Shown here in pieces: positions 1-9,395 of a stretch of 51,811 nt of DNA (positions are counted from its first letter, which is position 1; every line of letters starts with the position of its first letter). The notes under the pieces are model-generated. The model was not told the origin of the DNA. It did not search any database and saw nothing but the letters and a program-made list of their open reading frames with translations. Source of the DNA: Pseudomonadales bacterium (GTDB lineage Bacteria; Pseudomonadota; Gammaproteobacteria; Pseudomonadales; Azotimanducaceae). The stretch lies in the NCBI GenBank assembly GCA_028280225.1, contig JANQMF010000064.1, forward strand, positions 1 to 51,811. Reading direction: 5' to 3'. A program made the position numbers and the translations under genes.

Positions 1-159
1 GAAGAAAATGTTCGGGAGCTAGTTGGCAGAGTGCATTCTTTGCAGAAGTTTCGAGCGCGGGCTACAGCGAATCCAAGTGACACACTGCTTGTTTGCTGCA
101 TAGATCGCAGGAAACGCCGCTCCACACCAGCATCAATACATCGGGTTCGTTTACTATGA
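1..159 (+). CDS. possible C-terminal end of an upstream gene (partial)
   Basis: Frame 1 is open from the left edge to a TGA at 157-159 and gives about 52 residues beginning EENVRELVGRVHSLQKF. The stop overlaps the preferred ATG of the transporter at 156 as ATGA, a common sign of translational coupling. The first 30 residues look protein-like. The arginine-rich tail is less convincing, and frame 3 also reads open up to a TGA at 78-80. I do not recognise a family, so this is a weak call. Confidence 0.28.
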   Translation, partial: EENVRELVGRVHSLQKFRARATANPSDTLLVCCIDRRKRRSTPASIHRVRLL

Positions 160-1508
160 AATTGACCAATCTCAAGCTGGCCGCTTACTCTGCACCGGCA
201 CTACCGATCGCTGCGCTTGCGACGCCGCTTACTTTTTATGGTCCCCCGTTCTTCGCCACGGAAATGGGTCTTGGCTTAACGGCCGTCGGAACGATATTCA
301 TGTTTGCTCGGTTTTGGGACTTGATCACTGACCCACTGATGGGTGTTATTTCTGACAAGTTCCCCTCACGATTCGGCCGGCGGCGACATTGGTTAGTGCT
401 GAGCATACCGATTCTTGTGGTTGCCGTTGTGCTGGTGATGTTCCCAAACTACGTGACCGGCGCAAGTGTCACGAAGGGCTACCTGCTCACGTCTCTCTTT
501 GCTCTATATATTGGTTTTACGATGCTGACCATTTCGCACATGGCGTGGGGGGCCGAGTTGACCGATGACTATCACGAACGATCACGAGTGCAAGGATGGA
601 GAGAGTTTGCGTACTTGAGCTCGATGGTATTGGTGCTCCTAATTCCCGCATTGCTCGAACAAACTGGAAACGCGTTATCTAACACCCTCAAGATGAATGC
701 GATGGGGGGGTATGTCCTGCTTCTATTACCCTTTGCGGTTCTGATTGCCGTTCGTTCTGTCGATGAGCGGCCAATTGAGCGATCAAATTCAATCGGATTT
801 AAGCAGAGCGTCCGCATTCTTTTGGGCAACCGCTACATCATGCGAATTTTAGTTGCGGATCTGTTGATTCATACTCCCGGCGCGATCCGAGGATCCATGT
901 ACGTATTTTATGTCACGGCTGTCATCGGGATGCCGGAATGGGCAGCGATCATTTTGCTGTCGTATTTTGTTGCTGGGCCCATAGCGGTTCCGCTTTGGAT
1001 TTGGATAGCTAAACGTACGAGTAAGCACAAGGCCTGTGCGGCAGGGGTTTTTCTACATGTTGCTGTCACCGCAGCTTATCTAATCCCTGGCCAAGGGGAT
1101 GCTGCACTATTTGCGTTCCTGTTTTTCCTTTCGGGCATTGTGTACGCAGGGGTGCCCTTTCTCATTCGATCGATGGTCGCAGATATTGTGGATGTCGATC
1201 GATTGGAGACCGGACAAGACCGTACGGCACTTTATTATTCGACGGTCACGACGACAATGAAAGTGGGTGGTGCGTTGGGGATAGGTTTGGGTTATCCACT
1301 ACTCGCGCTAGTAGGCTTTAATCCATCAGGTCCTAACGATGCAGACGCACTGGACGGATTGCGTTACATCTATGCGTTTCTCCCTGCTGTCACAGAGCTC
1401 CTTGTTGTTTATTTACTCTATAAATATCCGCTGAATGAGACGAAGCTTGCTGAGATACAAACGAAGCTAGGTACCAAGGAAGTACACGTAAAAGTGGTTG
1501 GTCCGTAA
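156..1508 (+). CDS. MFS transporter, GPH/MFS_2 (glycoside-pentoside-hexuronide) type
   Basis: The product is an inner-membrane secondary carrier of about 450 residues with roughly twelve hydrophobic segments. The cytoplasmic loop after TM2 carries the MFS signature GVISDKFPSRFGRRRHW, typical of GPH/MFS_2 cation symporters. An in-frame start at 93 would add 21 polar residues. I prefer the ATG at 156 because the sequence MKLTNLKLAAYSAPALP is a typical start for this family and because it overlaps an upstream stop as ATGA. GPH-like carriers are often found in steroid, terpenoid and polyketide loci as well as sugar loci. With ligase and dehydrogenase genes downstream, I infer uptake of an organic acid rather than a sugar. 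The substrate is unknown. Confidence 0.85.
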   Translation: MKLTNLKLAAYSAPALPIAALATPLTFYGPPFFATEMGLGLTAVGTIFMFARFWDLITDPLMGVISDKFPSRFGRRRHWLVLSIPILVVAVVLVMFPNYVTGASVTKGYLLTSLFALYIGFTMLTISHMAWGAELTDDYHERSRVQGWREFAYLSSMVLVLLIPALLEQTGNALSNTLKMNAMGGYVLLLLPFAVLIAVRSVDERPIERSNSIGFKQSVRILLGNRYIMRILVADLLIHTPGAIRGSMYVFYVTAVIGMPEWAAIILLSYFVAGPIAVPLWIWIAKRTSKHKACAAGVFLHVAVTAAYLIPGQGDAALFAFLFFLSGIVYAGVPFLIRSMVADIVDVDRLETGQDRTALYYSTVTTTMKVGGALGIGLGYPLLALVGFNPSGPNDADALDGLRYIYAFLPAVTELLVVYLLYKYPLNETKLAEIQTKLGTKEVHVKVVGP

Positions 1509-1579
1509 TTCAACCAGATGGGGTGGGATTTGAAGAGGAGCGGTCACCAGTTTTGTTGTCGGAGTCTGTACAGTTTTAA

Positions 1580-1607
1580 AATATATTAATTATTTATATA
1601 ATATATT
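1580..1607. promoter_or_regulatory. AT-rich inverted repeat before the aldehyde dehydrogenase
   Basis: Two perfect 9-bp arms, AATATATTA (1580-1588) and TAATATATT (1599-1607), are separated by 10 bp of pure A/T. They end 27 bp before the ATG at 1635 in an otherwise mixed-composition region. This could be an operator or simply an AT-rich promoter, because palindromes arise easily in such sequence. Confidence 0.35.
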
Positions 1608-1634
1608 GCCTTTAGATTCGTATGGGAGTGGATA

Positions 1635-3155
1635 ATGTACGAGTATCAGCTTTATGTTAATGGAAAATGGTCTCAGGGGCAGGGTGAGGAGCCTATCTCG
1701 GTCATCAATCCTGCAACTGAGGTCGAAATAGGGAAAGTCGCTGGTGGTAATGTCGCAGATGCCCGCTCGGCGATTGCAGCGGCACGTCAAGCTTTTGATG
1801 AGGGTCCATGGCCGTTTATGAAACCGGCAGAGAGAGGGGCACTCCTGAAGAAGATGGCGGACATTCTGCAAGAACGCCACGGTGAACTGCGTGCGCTGGT
1901 ACAAGCACAGACAGGGGTAGCGGGTCCCACATTGGATATGGTCCAGTGTGGCGGCGCGATCGGGACCGGCCAATACAATGCTGAAGAAGTTCAAAGGGCG
2001 GTTGAGTGGGTAGAGGCTTCACCACCTACCGGGGGACCCCAAGGTATGGGGGGAAGCGCAATTGTGCGTGAACCCGTCGGGGTCGTTGCCGCGATCACGC
2101 CGTTTAATTTTCCATTCATGCTGAACATGGTAAAGGCCTTTCCGGCCATGGCGGTGGGTTGTAGTGTCATTTTGAAGCCGCACCCTTGGACCCCGCTAGA
2201 TGCATTTGAGATGGCGAGAGCGGCAGATGAAGCGGGTCTTCCACCCGGTGTCTTCAATGTAATCACTGGCCATGCGGAGGTGGGTGATGAGCTGACTGGG
2301 AACGCGGATGTAGACATGATCACGTTCACGGGGTCAACTAAGACAGGTCGTCACATCATGGCGAGAGCGGCGCAGCAGATTAAACGTGTCCAGCTTGAAC
2401 TGGGTGGGAAAAGCGCGCAGATTGTTTTAGATGATGTTTCAGAAGATGTGGTGAGAACCATTGGCTTTGGAATGGCGCTGGTCCATTGTGGCCAAGGTTG
2501 TGCGCTCACAACTCGGCTATTAATGCCAGAGCATCTCATGGGGGCCTACCTTGAAGGCGTCCATGCGATGAAAGCGCATATCAAGTGGGGGGACCCCGCC
2601 GTTGATGAGTCTGTAAACCTTGGACCTCTGATACGAGAACAACAGCGAGGGCGCGTGCATGGCTATGTGGAGTCCGGCTTAGAACAGGGTGCTGAGCTTA
2701 TTACTGGGGGACAGGTTGCAGATCACAATGGGAAAGGCTTTTTCTATGAGCCTACTGTATTCGTCGGATCCAACGACATGCGTATTGCTCAGGAGGAGAT
2801 TTTTGGCCCGGTGCTAACCGTCATCCCGTATTCTGGTCGAGACGACGACGCGATTCGTTTGGCAAACGATTCCATCTATGGCCTGGGTGGCTCGGTGATG
2901 GCGGCAAATACGGCACGTGCATTCAATGTTGCTCGCCGTGTGCGCGCAGGATCGGTGACTGCAACCGGGGTTGGTCAGCCTTCTGCGGGTGACGCGGGTT
3001 TAGGTGCGGGTCAAGGTCCCGGCTGGGGCGAACCCGTACGAGGGGTCGCGCAGGGGGGTGCGTTTGGCGGGTTTAAGCAGAGCGGCATCGGTCGGGAGTG
3101 GGGGCGTCATGGTCTTGAGGATTTCACTGAGGTGAAGTCGATTACTTGGTCTTGA
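1635..3155 (+). CDS. NAD(P)-dependent aldehyde dehydrogenase
   Basis: This 506-residue protein belongs to the ALDH superfamily and oxidises an aldehyde to a carboxylic acid, which the downstream ligase could then activate. The general-base Glu255 lies in QLELGGKSAQ and the catalytic Cys289 in VHCGQGC. Their 34-residue spacing matches classical ALDHs (268/302 in ALDH2). The cofactor motif FTGSTKTGRH is also present. A purine-rich GGGAGTGG about 6 nt before the ATG supports the start. Between VRAGSV (near residue 435) and GGFKQSGIGRE (near 476) there is a Gly/Ala/Pro-rich stretch longer than usual for this position, near the substrate and oligomerisation surface. Together with the ligase it could convert an aldehyde into an acyl-CoA. 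Confidence 0.93.
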   Translation: MYEYQLYVNGKWSQGQGEEPISVINPATEVEIGKVAGGNVADARSAIAAARQAFDEGPWPFMKPAERGALLKKMADILQERHGELRALVQAQTGVAGPTLDMVQCGGAIGTGQYNAEEVQRAVEWVEASPPTGGPQGMGGSAIVREPVGVVAAITPFNFPFMLNMVKAFPAMAVGCSVILKPHPWTPLDAFEMARAADEAGLPPGVFNVITGHAEVGDELTGNADVDMITFTGSTKTGRHIMARAAQQIKRVQLELGGKSAQIVLDDVSEDVVRTIGFGMALVHCGQGCALTTRLLMPEHLMGAYLEGVHAMKAHIKWGDPAVDESVNLGPLIREQQRGRVHGYVESGLEQGAELITGGQVADHNGKGFFYEPTVFVGSNDMRIAQEEIFGPVLTVIPYSGRDDDAIRLANDSIYGLGGSVMAANTARAFNVARRVRAGSVTATGVGQPSAGDAGLGAGQGPGWGEPVRGVAQGGAFGGFKQSGIGREWGRHGLEDFTEVKSITWS

Positions 3156-3520
3156 TTGCCTGACTGCAACTAGACGACTCTCCTTGTTCCGTTTGCCGAA
3201 TGTCCAAGCGACTTTCCGCATGAGCATACTGCTTTTCAACAACTCCAAGAATCTACTCGGTGTGCGTTAAAGCACGACACCTGGTGTGGCTTCTCAATCT
3301 AGCGGTGTCTGTGGCCTATGGCGCGATAAGACATGCTTCCAATCCGTGCAGAAATATACTATTGTATAAAATGGTAAACTTATCTATATAATTAAGCTCA
3401 AAGCGAAATTGACGTAACGCGCACTTAGTTGTGACGAGGGGGCATCAGACATGGGGGTGATTAAGTGAGGAAGCGCCAGCCTGCTCAAATACCGCCTATG
3501 TTCGCGGAGGTGCGCGACCC
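3156..3520 (+). promoter_or_regulatory. gene-free stretch with likely promoter for the ligase-dehydrogenase operon
   Basis: No convincing gene is visible in these 365 bp. An AT-rich island at 3345-3395 contains a consensus TATAAT at 3387-3392, with TTGTAT at 3362-3367 as a possible -35 at a long 19-bp spacing. This would give an untranslated leader of roughly 120 nt before the GTG at 3521. Confidence 0.35.
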
Positions 3521-5260
3521 GTGGGATTGTCCGATCTCACAGCGGCTGCTTGCCCCGACCACTGCATGAACGCTCTTTACGATCAGGACGGTAGCCGCGC
3601 GGCGTTGCGGGAGAAGTGGTACGAGGATCGCTTGTATGGCACGGAGACTTTGCCGTTGGCAATGTCGGCAGGTGTACAACAGTACGCAGACAAAACCTTA
3701 GTGTTTTATTCGGCAGGACGAACCCAGTCTTACCAGCTTGGGACCCTCTATCAACGTGGCGTCGAGTTGGCTGGGGCGATGTATCGATTAGGGCTCCGTC
3801 CAGGCGATGTGGCGGCAATTCAGGTCCCTAATTGGGTAGAAGGTTACTTGGTATTTCAGGCGGCAATGATTGCGGGGATTGTCGTGCTCCCCATCATCCA
3901 CATTTATGGCGCTTCTGAAGTCACCTACTTACTGAGGGAGAGTGGTGCACGCGTTTTATTTCTTCCCGATCGGTGGAGAGACATTGAATACCTTGAACGC
4001 TTGCGGGATATTCAGGATGTTCCTGACCTCGATCATACGGTTGTTTTAGGAAAGGAGGTGCCGGATGGTTGTCTCGGTTGGTCCGACTTTTGTGATTTAG
4101 TAACGGTTGAGTTTCCGCGACCTGAACTGGACCCTGACGATGTCGCGATGATTTTGTTTACGTCTGGTACAACGGCGAAACCTAAGGGTGTCCTGCATTC
4201 GCATAACTCGCTGCTCGCGGAGCTTCGAGCGGGCGATCGAGAGGGAGGTGTCAATCTATCACCTTGGCCAGCAGGTCACATCGCCGGTGTCCTGAGTATT
4301 TTGCGGCTGTACTTCTCGGGTACAGAGTCAGTGTTAATGGATGCCTGGGATCCGCAAGCCGGTGCAGAACTGGTTGAAATCTATGGTGTGACGAGTTCTT
4401 CCGGCACCCCATATCATGTCGGCTCGCTGCTGGAAGCTGCGGCAAGAGATGGGCGCGATATCTCCTCATTGACTCGGTACATGATTGGCGCCGCAGCCGT
4501 CCCGCCTGAGACGGTCGAGCGCTGTGAACGAGCAGGCATCACAACATATCGAGCATATGGATCATCGGAGCATCCGACAGTTACGTCTGGCTCGATTGAT
4601 GATTCCGTAACGCAGAGATCGCAAACCGATGGGACATTGAATGTCGGTTGTCGGGTGCGCGTTGTCGACGACTGTGGTCAAGATGTAGACGATGGCGAAG
4701 CAGGCGAGATTGTGTCCCAAGGCCCTGACCAATTCTTGGGCTATCAAAGACGAGAGCACAATGAGGGTGCGTTTTTTCCGGGCGGGTGGTTTAGGACAGG
4801 TGATATCGGACGAATAGACGCTGAGGGGTTCCTCACGATCACGGATCGTAAGAAAGACATCATTATTCGCGGTGGCGAGAACATTGCTTCAAAAGAAGTT
4901 GAAGACTACCTCGCCGCGCATCCCAGCATTGTGGAATCTGCGGTAGTGGGGGCGCCGGATGAGAAGTTCGGAGAGCGCGTTGTCGCCTATCTCATCCTGG
5001 CATCGGAACATGAGATCACGCTGGAGGCGATACAGCAGCATTTCGAAACCCTGAGGGTCGCGAAACAGAAAACCCCGGTCGAGATTGAAATCGTCGATTC
5101 GCTGCCGCGCACCCCAACCGGCAAAATCAAGAAGTTTCAGCTGAGAGAGAAACTATGGCCAAAGAGAAACTATGGGCCAAGTAGCAGTATCGAGCTTACA
5201 CATAACGGCGACTTTGTTCGCAACAGCATAAGGGCAAGGCATGGATTTCGTTCTCACTGA
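3521..5260 (+). CDS. AMP-dependent acyl-CoA synthetase/ligase
   Basis: This adenylate-forming enzyme of 579 residues activates a carboxylic acid through an acyl-AMP to the CoA thioester. The P-loop is MILFTSGTTAKPKGV, followed by YGSSEHPT (A5), TGDIGR (A7), DRKKDIIIRGGENI (A8) and PRTPTGKIKK, whose Lys535 is the expected A10 catalytic lysine. The start is a GTG preceded by CGGAGG about 10 nt upstream; the nearby ATG at 3498 is out of frame. The 3' end overlaps the next gene by 20 bp, so ligase and dehydrogenase are probably co-translated. Sequence alone does not distinguish fatty, steroid-side-chain, terpenoid or aryl acids. Confidence 0.93.
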   Translation: MGLSDLTAAACPDHCMNALYDQDGSRAALREKWYEDRLYGTETLPLAMSAGVQQYADKTLVFYSAGRTQSYQLGTLYQRGVELAGAMYRLGLRPGDVAAIQVPNWVEGYLVFQAAMIAGIVVLPIIHIYGASEVTYLLRESGARVLFLPDRWRDIEYLERLRDIQDVPDLDHTVVLGKEVPDGCLGWSDFCDLVTVEFPRPELDPDDVAMILFTSGTTAKPKGVLHSHNSLLAELRAGDREGGVNLSPWPAGHIAGVLSILRLYFSGTESVLMDAWDPQAGAELVEIYGVTSSSGTPYHVGSLLEAAARDGRDISSLTRYMIGAAAVPPETVERCERAGITTYRAYGSSEHPTVTSGSIDDSVTQRSQTDGTLNVGCRVRVVDDCGQDVDDGEAGEIVSQGPDQFLGYQRREHNEGAFFPGGWFRTGDIGRIDAEGFLTITDRKKDIIIRGGENIASKEVEDYLAAHPSIVESAVVGAPDEKFGERVVAYLILASEHEITLEAIQQHFETLRVAKQKTPVEIEIVDSLPRTPTGKIKKFQLREKLWPKRNYGPSSSIELTHNGDFVRNSIRARHGFRSH

Positions 5261-6377
5261 TGAGCAGAAGATGTTTGGAGAAAGCTTGAATAAGTTCTTC
5301 CAGTCGGAATACGCCTTTGCCGACAGGCAGGAGACGATTCAAGCAGGGAACGGATTCTCGCCTGAATTGTGGCGCTCGTTGGCTGACCTGGGGGTGTTGG
5401 CTTTGCCCTTCGACCCGGCATACGGCGGATTTGGCGGCACAGCGGTAGACAATTACATCGCATTTGAAGCCATGGGTAGAGCCCTCGCAGCGGAACCTGC
5501 GTTGTCAACATTGGTGCTGGCGGGCACCTTGTTGAATCAGGCTTCGAATCAGGCACAGAAAGAAGAATTGATCCCCGCAATCGTCGCTGGTGAGCTGATT
5601 GTTGGTGTTGGTTTCTATGAGCCACAGGGGCGATTTAATCTCAACAATTGCGCGACCACGGCGGTGAAATCCCAAGGTCATTACCTGATCTCAGGCACCA
5701 AATCGGTGGTCTATGCCGCAGACACGGCAGACAAGTTTGTGATTTCCGCGCGCACAACGGGCGACCCGTTGCATGAGGAGGGTATCAGTCTGTTTTTTGT
5801 GGATGCGGATGCTTATGGCTTGACACGCAAAAGCTATCCGACAGTGGACGGCTTTATGGCATCCGAACTCTACTTCGATGAGGTTTGCGTTCCAACGACA
5901 TCGTTAACCGGCGAAGTAGACAAAGGCCTTCCGTTGATCGAGGAGGCGGTGGATGCCGCCATTGTGGCCAGCTGTGCAGAAGCCGTTGGCAATATGAGCG
6001 CACTGATTGAGCGCACGCTTGAACACTGCAAAACTCGCGAAGCCTTTGGCCAACCCATTTCTAGTTTCCAGGTCATCCAGCATCGCCTCGTGGATATGAC
6101 GGTGGCGTGTGAACATGCCGCCGCGATCACCATGCGTGCGGCAAAGTTGTTTGACAGCGGCGAAAACGAGCGCAGTGCGGCAGCGGCAGCAGCAAAGGTC
6201 CAAGTCAACAAGGAAGCAGAGTTTGTAGGTCCCAATGCCGTGCAACTACACGGTGCCATGGGGATGACTGAGGAACTCGATGTAGGGCACTACTTTAAGC
6301 GGCTCGTTGTTCTCGGATCATCTTTCGGCGATACCCACTACAGCGTGCGTCGATACATGAATAAAGCTGGTCTTTAA
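5241..6377 (+). CDS. acyl-CoA dehydrogenase, first of an adjacent pair
   Basis: This FAD-dependent acyl-CoA dehydrogenase of 378 residues performs alpha,beta-dehydrogenation of an acyl-CoA. The N-terminal helical domain begins MDFVLTDEQKMFGESL. The C-terminal helical domain carries AVQLHGAMGMTEELDV, where the Glu lies near the site of the MCAD-type catalytic base. It overlaps the ligase by 20 bp and is followed after 10 bp by a second, dissimilar dehydrogenase. Side-by-side dissimilar subunits of this kind form alpha2beta2 enzymes in steroid side-chain degradation (for example ChsE1-ChsE2). A similar heteromer is inferred here, not shown. Confidence 0.9.
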   Translation: MDFVLTDEQKMFGESLNKFFQSEYAFADRQETIQAGNGFSPELWRSLADLGVLALPFDPAYGGFGGTAVDNYIAFEAMGRALAAEPALSTLVLAGTLLNQASNQAQKEELIPAIVAGELIVGVGFYEPQGRFNLNNCATTAVKSQGHYLISGTKSVVYAADTADKFVISARTTGDPLHEEGISLFFVDADAYGLTRKSYPTVDGFMASELYFDEVCVPTTSLTGEVDKGLPLIEEAVDAAIVASCAEAVGNMSALIERTLEHCKTREAFGQPISSFQVIQHRLVDMTVACEHAAAITMRAAKLFDSGENERSAAAAAAKVQVNKEAEFVGPNAVQLHGAMGMTEELDVGHYFKRLVVLGSSFGDTHYSVRRYMNKAGL

Positions 6378-6387
6378 GGAGAAGTCG

Positions 6388-7611
6388 ATGGCAGATTTGC
6401 TGGATGACCTAAATTTGACTTCTGAGGAACAGATGTTCCGTGAGGAGGTGCGCGAGTTTTTAGCGGAGAATATGACGGACGAGCTGCGCCGGGCCAGCCA
6501 TTTCACCATGTGGGCATTGTCAGAGTTTGAGTATGGCAAGCGATGGCAAAAAATATTGCATCAAAGAGGGTGGGGGGCAGTGCATTGGCCGAAAGAATAT
6601 GGTGGTGCAGGATGGACGCGTATGCAGAAAATGATCTGGCACATTGAATGTATCCAGGCAGAAACACCCTCGGTCATGAGCATGGGCAGAGATCTCTGTG
6701 CGCCTTGTATCATGAAATTTGGAACTGAAGAGCAGAAGGCCTTCTTCCTGCCTCGTATCTTATCCGGTGAAGATTGGTGGGCGCAGGGCTTTTCAGAGCC
6801 TGGAGTAGGCTCTGATCTTCGCGCGCTGCAAATGCGTGCGGAGAGCGATGGCGATGAGTTTGTGCTCAATGGATCAAAAATTTGGACCTCCTTTGCGGAT
6901 CATGCCAACCGCATATTTTGTTTGGTTCGATCGGGAAGTGGCCCGAAAAAGCACGACGGTATTTCGTTTTTATTGGTAGATATGGACTCACCAGGCATCG
7001 AAGTGCACCCCATTACCACTATTGCCGGTGATCCAGAGTTTTGCCAGGTCTTCTTCAATGACGTACGGGTGTCGAAGTCGCGATTGCTTGGAAAGGAAAA
7101 TGAAGGCTGGGACGTCGTCCGGCATCTGTTGGCCTATGAGCACGGGGGTGGCGGTGGCCGGTCCGTCTCACTGTTTGGCAGGTACAACTGGCTGCGGGAA
7201 GTGGCGACGTTGGAAAGTGACGGGGCCGGTGGCCGTTTGATTGACGATGTCGACTTTGGTCGACAGTTGGCAGAAATGCGGATCGAGTTAGAAGCGGTCA
7301 GTTTTGCGTCAGATGAACTCTCTAAGCGCGCTCGTGCCGGTGAACCTCCGTCAAGGGTATCCGAATTACTTGCCATTCGGTCGCGTTTGGTCAGCCAAAA
7401 AATGACCGAGTTGGCAATGAGAGCTGTTGGACGCTATGGCATTCCGCTACAACAAGGTGCGAGAAAGGTCATCCCGGAGGTCGACCCTATCGGCCCAGAA
7501 CATGTGCTCAAGCCGATGCCGTTCTATCTTGGGCAGCGTGCTGGAACGATCGCAGGAGGTACCGACGAAATTCACCACAACAACGTAGCACGACACGTAC
7601 TTGGGCTTTAG
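6388..7611 (+). CDS. acyl-CoA dehydrogenase, second of the pair
   Basis: This 407-residue acyl-CoA dehydrogenase carries the middle beta-domain motif QGFSEPGVGSDL and the C-terminal signature GGTDEIHHNNVARHVLG. LLAYEHGGGG may carry a helix-G Glu like that of isovaleryl/long-chain enzymes, so catalytic and structural duties may be split between the two subunits. A strong AAGGAGAA precedes the ATG by 5 nt, and the gene follows its partner by 10 bp, which fits stoichiometric expression. It probably passes electrons to ETF. No etf gene is in the window. Confidence 0.9.
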   Translation: MADLLDDLNLTSEEQMFREEVREFLAENMTDELRRASHFTMWALSEFEYGKRWQKILHQRGWGAVHWPKEYGGAGWTRMQKMIWHIECIQAETPSVMSMGRDLCAPCIMKFGTEEQKAFFLPRILSGEDWWAQGFSEPGVGSDLRALQMRAESDGDEFVLNGSKIWTSFADHANRIFCLVRSGSGPKKHDGISFLLVDMDSPGIEVHPITTIAGDPEFCQVFFNDVRVSKSRLLGKENEGWDVVRHLLAYEHGGGGGRSVSLFGRYNWLREVATLESDGAGGRLIDDVDFGRQLAEMRIELEAVSFASDELSKRARAGEPPSRVSELLAIRSRLVSQKMTELAMRAVGRYGIPLQQGARKVIPEVDPIGPEHVLKPMPFYLGQRAGTIAGGTDEIHHNNVARHVLGL

Positions 7612-7676
7612 CGCGGGAATATGAGCGCGACTACCTATTTGAAAGACTTATAGAACAGGAACAGTGAGAAGGGACT

Positions 7677-8522
7677 ATGAATACGGCAATTATTACCGGG
7701 GCAGCAAGTGGCATTGGGCTCGCGTGCGCACATCGATTTGCGAACAGTCATGACCTCGTATTGGGTGACGTTTCTGAAGAAAAATTAGCCGTCGTATTGG
7801 AATCACTTACGAGCGATGGCCATCAAGTGAAGTCCGTTTGTGGAGACATTGCTGATGAGGCGTATGTAGATGCGTTGGTTAGCGCGGCGGTGGAGGACGC
7901 TACCACGTTCGCCCTGGTCCATTGTGCTGGGCTGTCACCAAAAATGGCTGAAGCGAAGCGAATCTACGAAGTAAATCTACTCGGCACGGCGCGCCTGTTG
8001 ACATGCATGTCTCCGCACATGGGAGACGGTTCGGTTGCTGTTTGTATTGCTTCCCAAGCCGGGACGTTTGCGAAAGTTGGCTGCACGCCAGCTGTTGAAG
8101 GTGTGCTCGCTGCCCCTTTAGAGGACAGCTTCTTTGACGCACTGGAACAGCATGAAGTCACGGCGGATTTGGTCAATGCCTACGCAAATAGCAAACGTGG
8201 TGTTCAGTTGCTGGTAGAAAAGCACGCCACCAGTTGGGGTGAGCGCAACGCGCGCATTGTGTCCATCTCCCCAGGCATGATTGATACTCCGATGGGGCAA
8301 TTTGAAGCAGAACGTCAACCGCTCATGGCAACACTGCTTGAAGCGACTCCCTTGGGCCGCATGGGACGTGCGGAAGAGATAGCGGAGGTGGTTCACTTTA
8401 TGTGTTCACCCGCAGCGTCGTTTGTCACCGGCGTAGATTTGTTGGTAGATGGCGGCACAACAAACGTCATGTTGAGTGCGGTAAACAGCGGTGCAGCAAC
8501 AATTTCGCATGCCGAAACCTAG
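7677..8522 (+). CDS. short-chain dehydrogenase/reductase (SDR)
   Basis: This 281-residue classical SDR has the cofactor motif TGAASGIG at residues 7-14, the active-site YANSK, and the following SPGMIDTPMG. Family members interconvert alcohols and ketones with NAD(P)H. It is somewhat longer than the usual 250 residues because of an insertion between the NNAG-equivalent region (VHCAGLSP) and the catalytic Tyr, a feature seen in 3-alpha-hydroxysteroid and coniferyl-alcohol dehydrogenase-like SDRs. It follows the dehydrogenase pair by 65 bp and probably belongs to the same pathway as a hydroxyacyl or ring-hydroxyl oxidoreductase. The substrate is unknown. Confidence 0.88.
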   Translation: MNTAIITGAASGIGLACAHRFANSHDLVLGDVSEEKLAVVLESLTSDGHQVKSVCGDIADEAYVDALVSAAVEDATTFALVHCAGLSPKMAEAKRIYEVNLLGTARLLTCMSPHMGDGSVAVCIASQAGTFAKVGCTPAVEGVLAAPLEDSFFDALEQHEVTADLVNAYANSKRGVQLLVEKHATSWGERNARIVSISPGMIDTPMGQFEAERQPLMATLLEATPLGRMGRAEEIAEVVHFMCSPAASFVTGVDLLVDGGTTNVMLSAVNSGAATISHAET

Positions 8523-8765
8523 TCGGCACGCAAGGAGTGTTCTGTGTCGCGCTGAGAGCTTATTTCGGATAGATCAGTTCGCACGATATTGCTGTGCCTA
8601 TAGGCTCGGGTGTTGCATGAAGGCGATCGCGCTGGCCCATGTATGGGTAGTTCGATACCTCTGAATCAGCGGTACTGATGATCTTACCTTCAGGAGACAG
8701 ACTAAGTATGGTAAGCCGGTACTAGTATTTGCGGATACAACGGAAATTCTAGAGTCTTTGACGAT

Positions 8766-9395
8766 ATGAAGGAGACCTCGGCACAAGCAACTTCAACTCG
8801 AAAACGAGATCCTAAGCAGGAACGATCGAAGCAGATGGTCGCGAAGATTCGGGCAGCGACGGAGCGCATCATCGTGACCAAGGGGCTTGGTGCAGTTACT
8901 ACGAATCGTATTGCTGAGTTTGCAGAGATCAGTGTGGGTTCCATCTACCAGTACTATCCAAACAAACAAGCAATTCTTTCGGAAGTAGAGAAGGCTTTCT
9001 TTCGGGACATCCTTGAACACTTGATCGCTCAGATGGATCGTCAATCAGAGTTGGTGCCCGCGAGACGAGTAATCTATGACTTGTTGTACGCATTTACGAG
9101 TTATGTGCTTGAGCGTGAAGTGCTATACACCGGCTTAAGTGAAGTAGCTCGCAAACGGGATACAGAGTCTTTATTTGAAACCGCACTCATGAATGCCGGA
9201 TGGGCATTTGTGAACGGTTTGGGTGTTAAGTTTAAACACAAGCATCCGGAGGAGTCACAACGAATCGTCATCACAAGCTTGTCACATCTAGTTTCACGCT
9301 ACGTCGTGGAAGCCGAAAGTCGTATCCCATTAGATCGCTTTGTCGACTTGATAACCGATCTCACGTTCGACTTTCTCTTTGTTGAGCAGGTCTAG
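8766..9395 (+). CDS. TetR family transcriptional regulator
   Basis: This 209-residue regulator has an N-terminal TetR helix-turn-helix at about residues 25-70 (TNRIAEFAEISVGSIYQYYPNK, split across the two HTH helices). The C-terminal ligand-binding half shows no close family signature. TetR regulators in acyl-CoA loci usually repress the operon and release DNA on binding an acyl-CoA or the free substrate. Plausible targets are the ligase operon at 3521, the aldehyde dehydrogenase at 1635 and the oxygenase at 9752, which has a clean palindrome at its promoter. The ribosome-binding site before 8766 is weak. Confidence 0.88.
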   Translation: MKETSAQATSTRKRDPKQERSKQMVAKIRAATERIIVTKGLGAVTTNRIAEFAEISVGSIYQYYPNKQAILSEVEKAFFRDILEHLIAQMDRQSELVPARRVIYDLLYAFTSYVLEREVLYTGLSEVARKRDTESLFETALMNAGWAFVNGLGVKFKHKHPEESQRIVITSLSHLVSRYVVEAESRIPLDRFVDLITDLTFDFLFVEQV

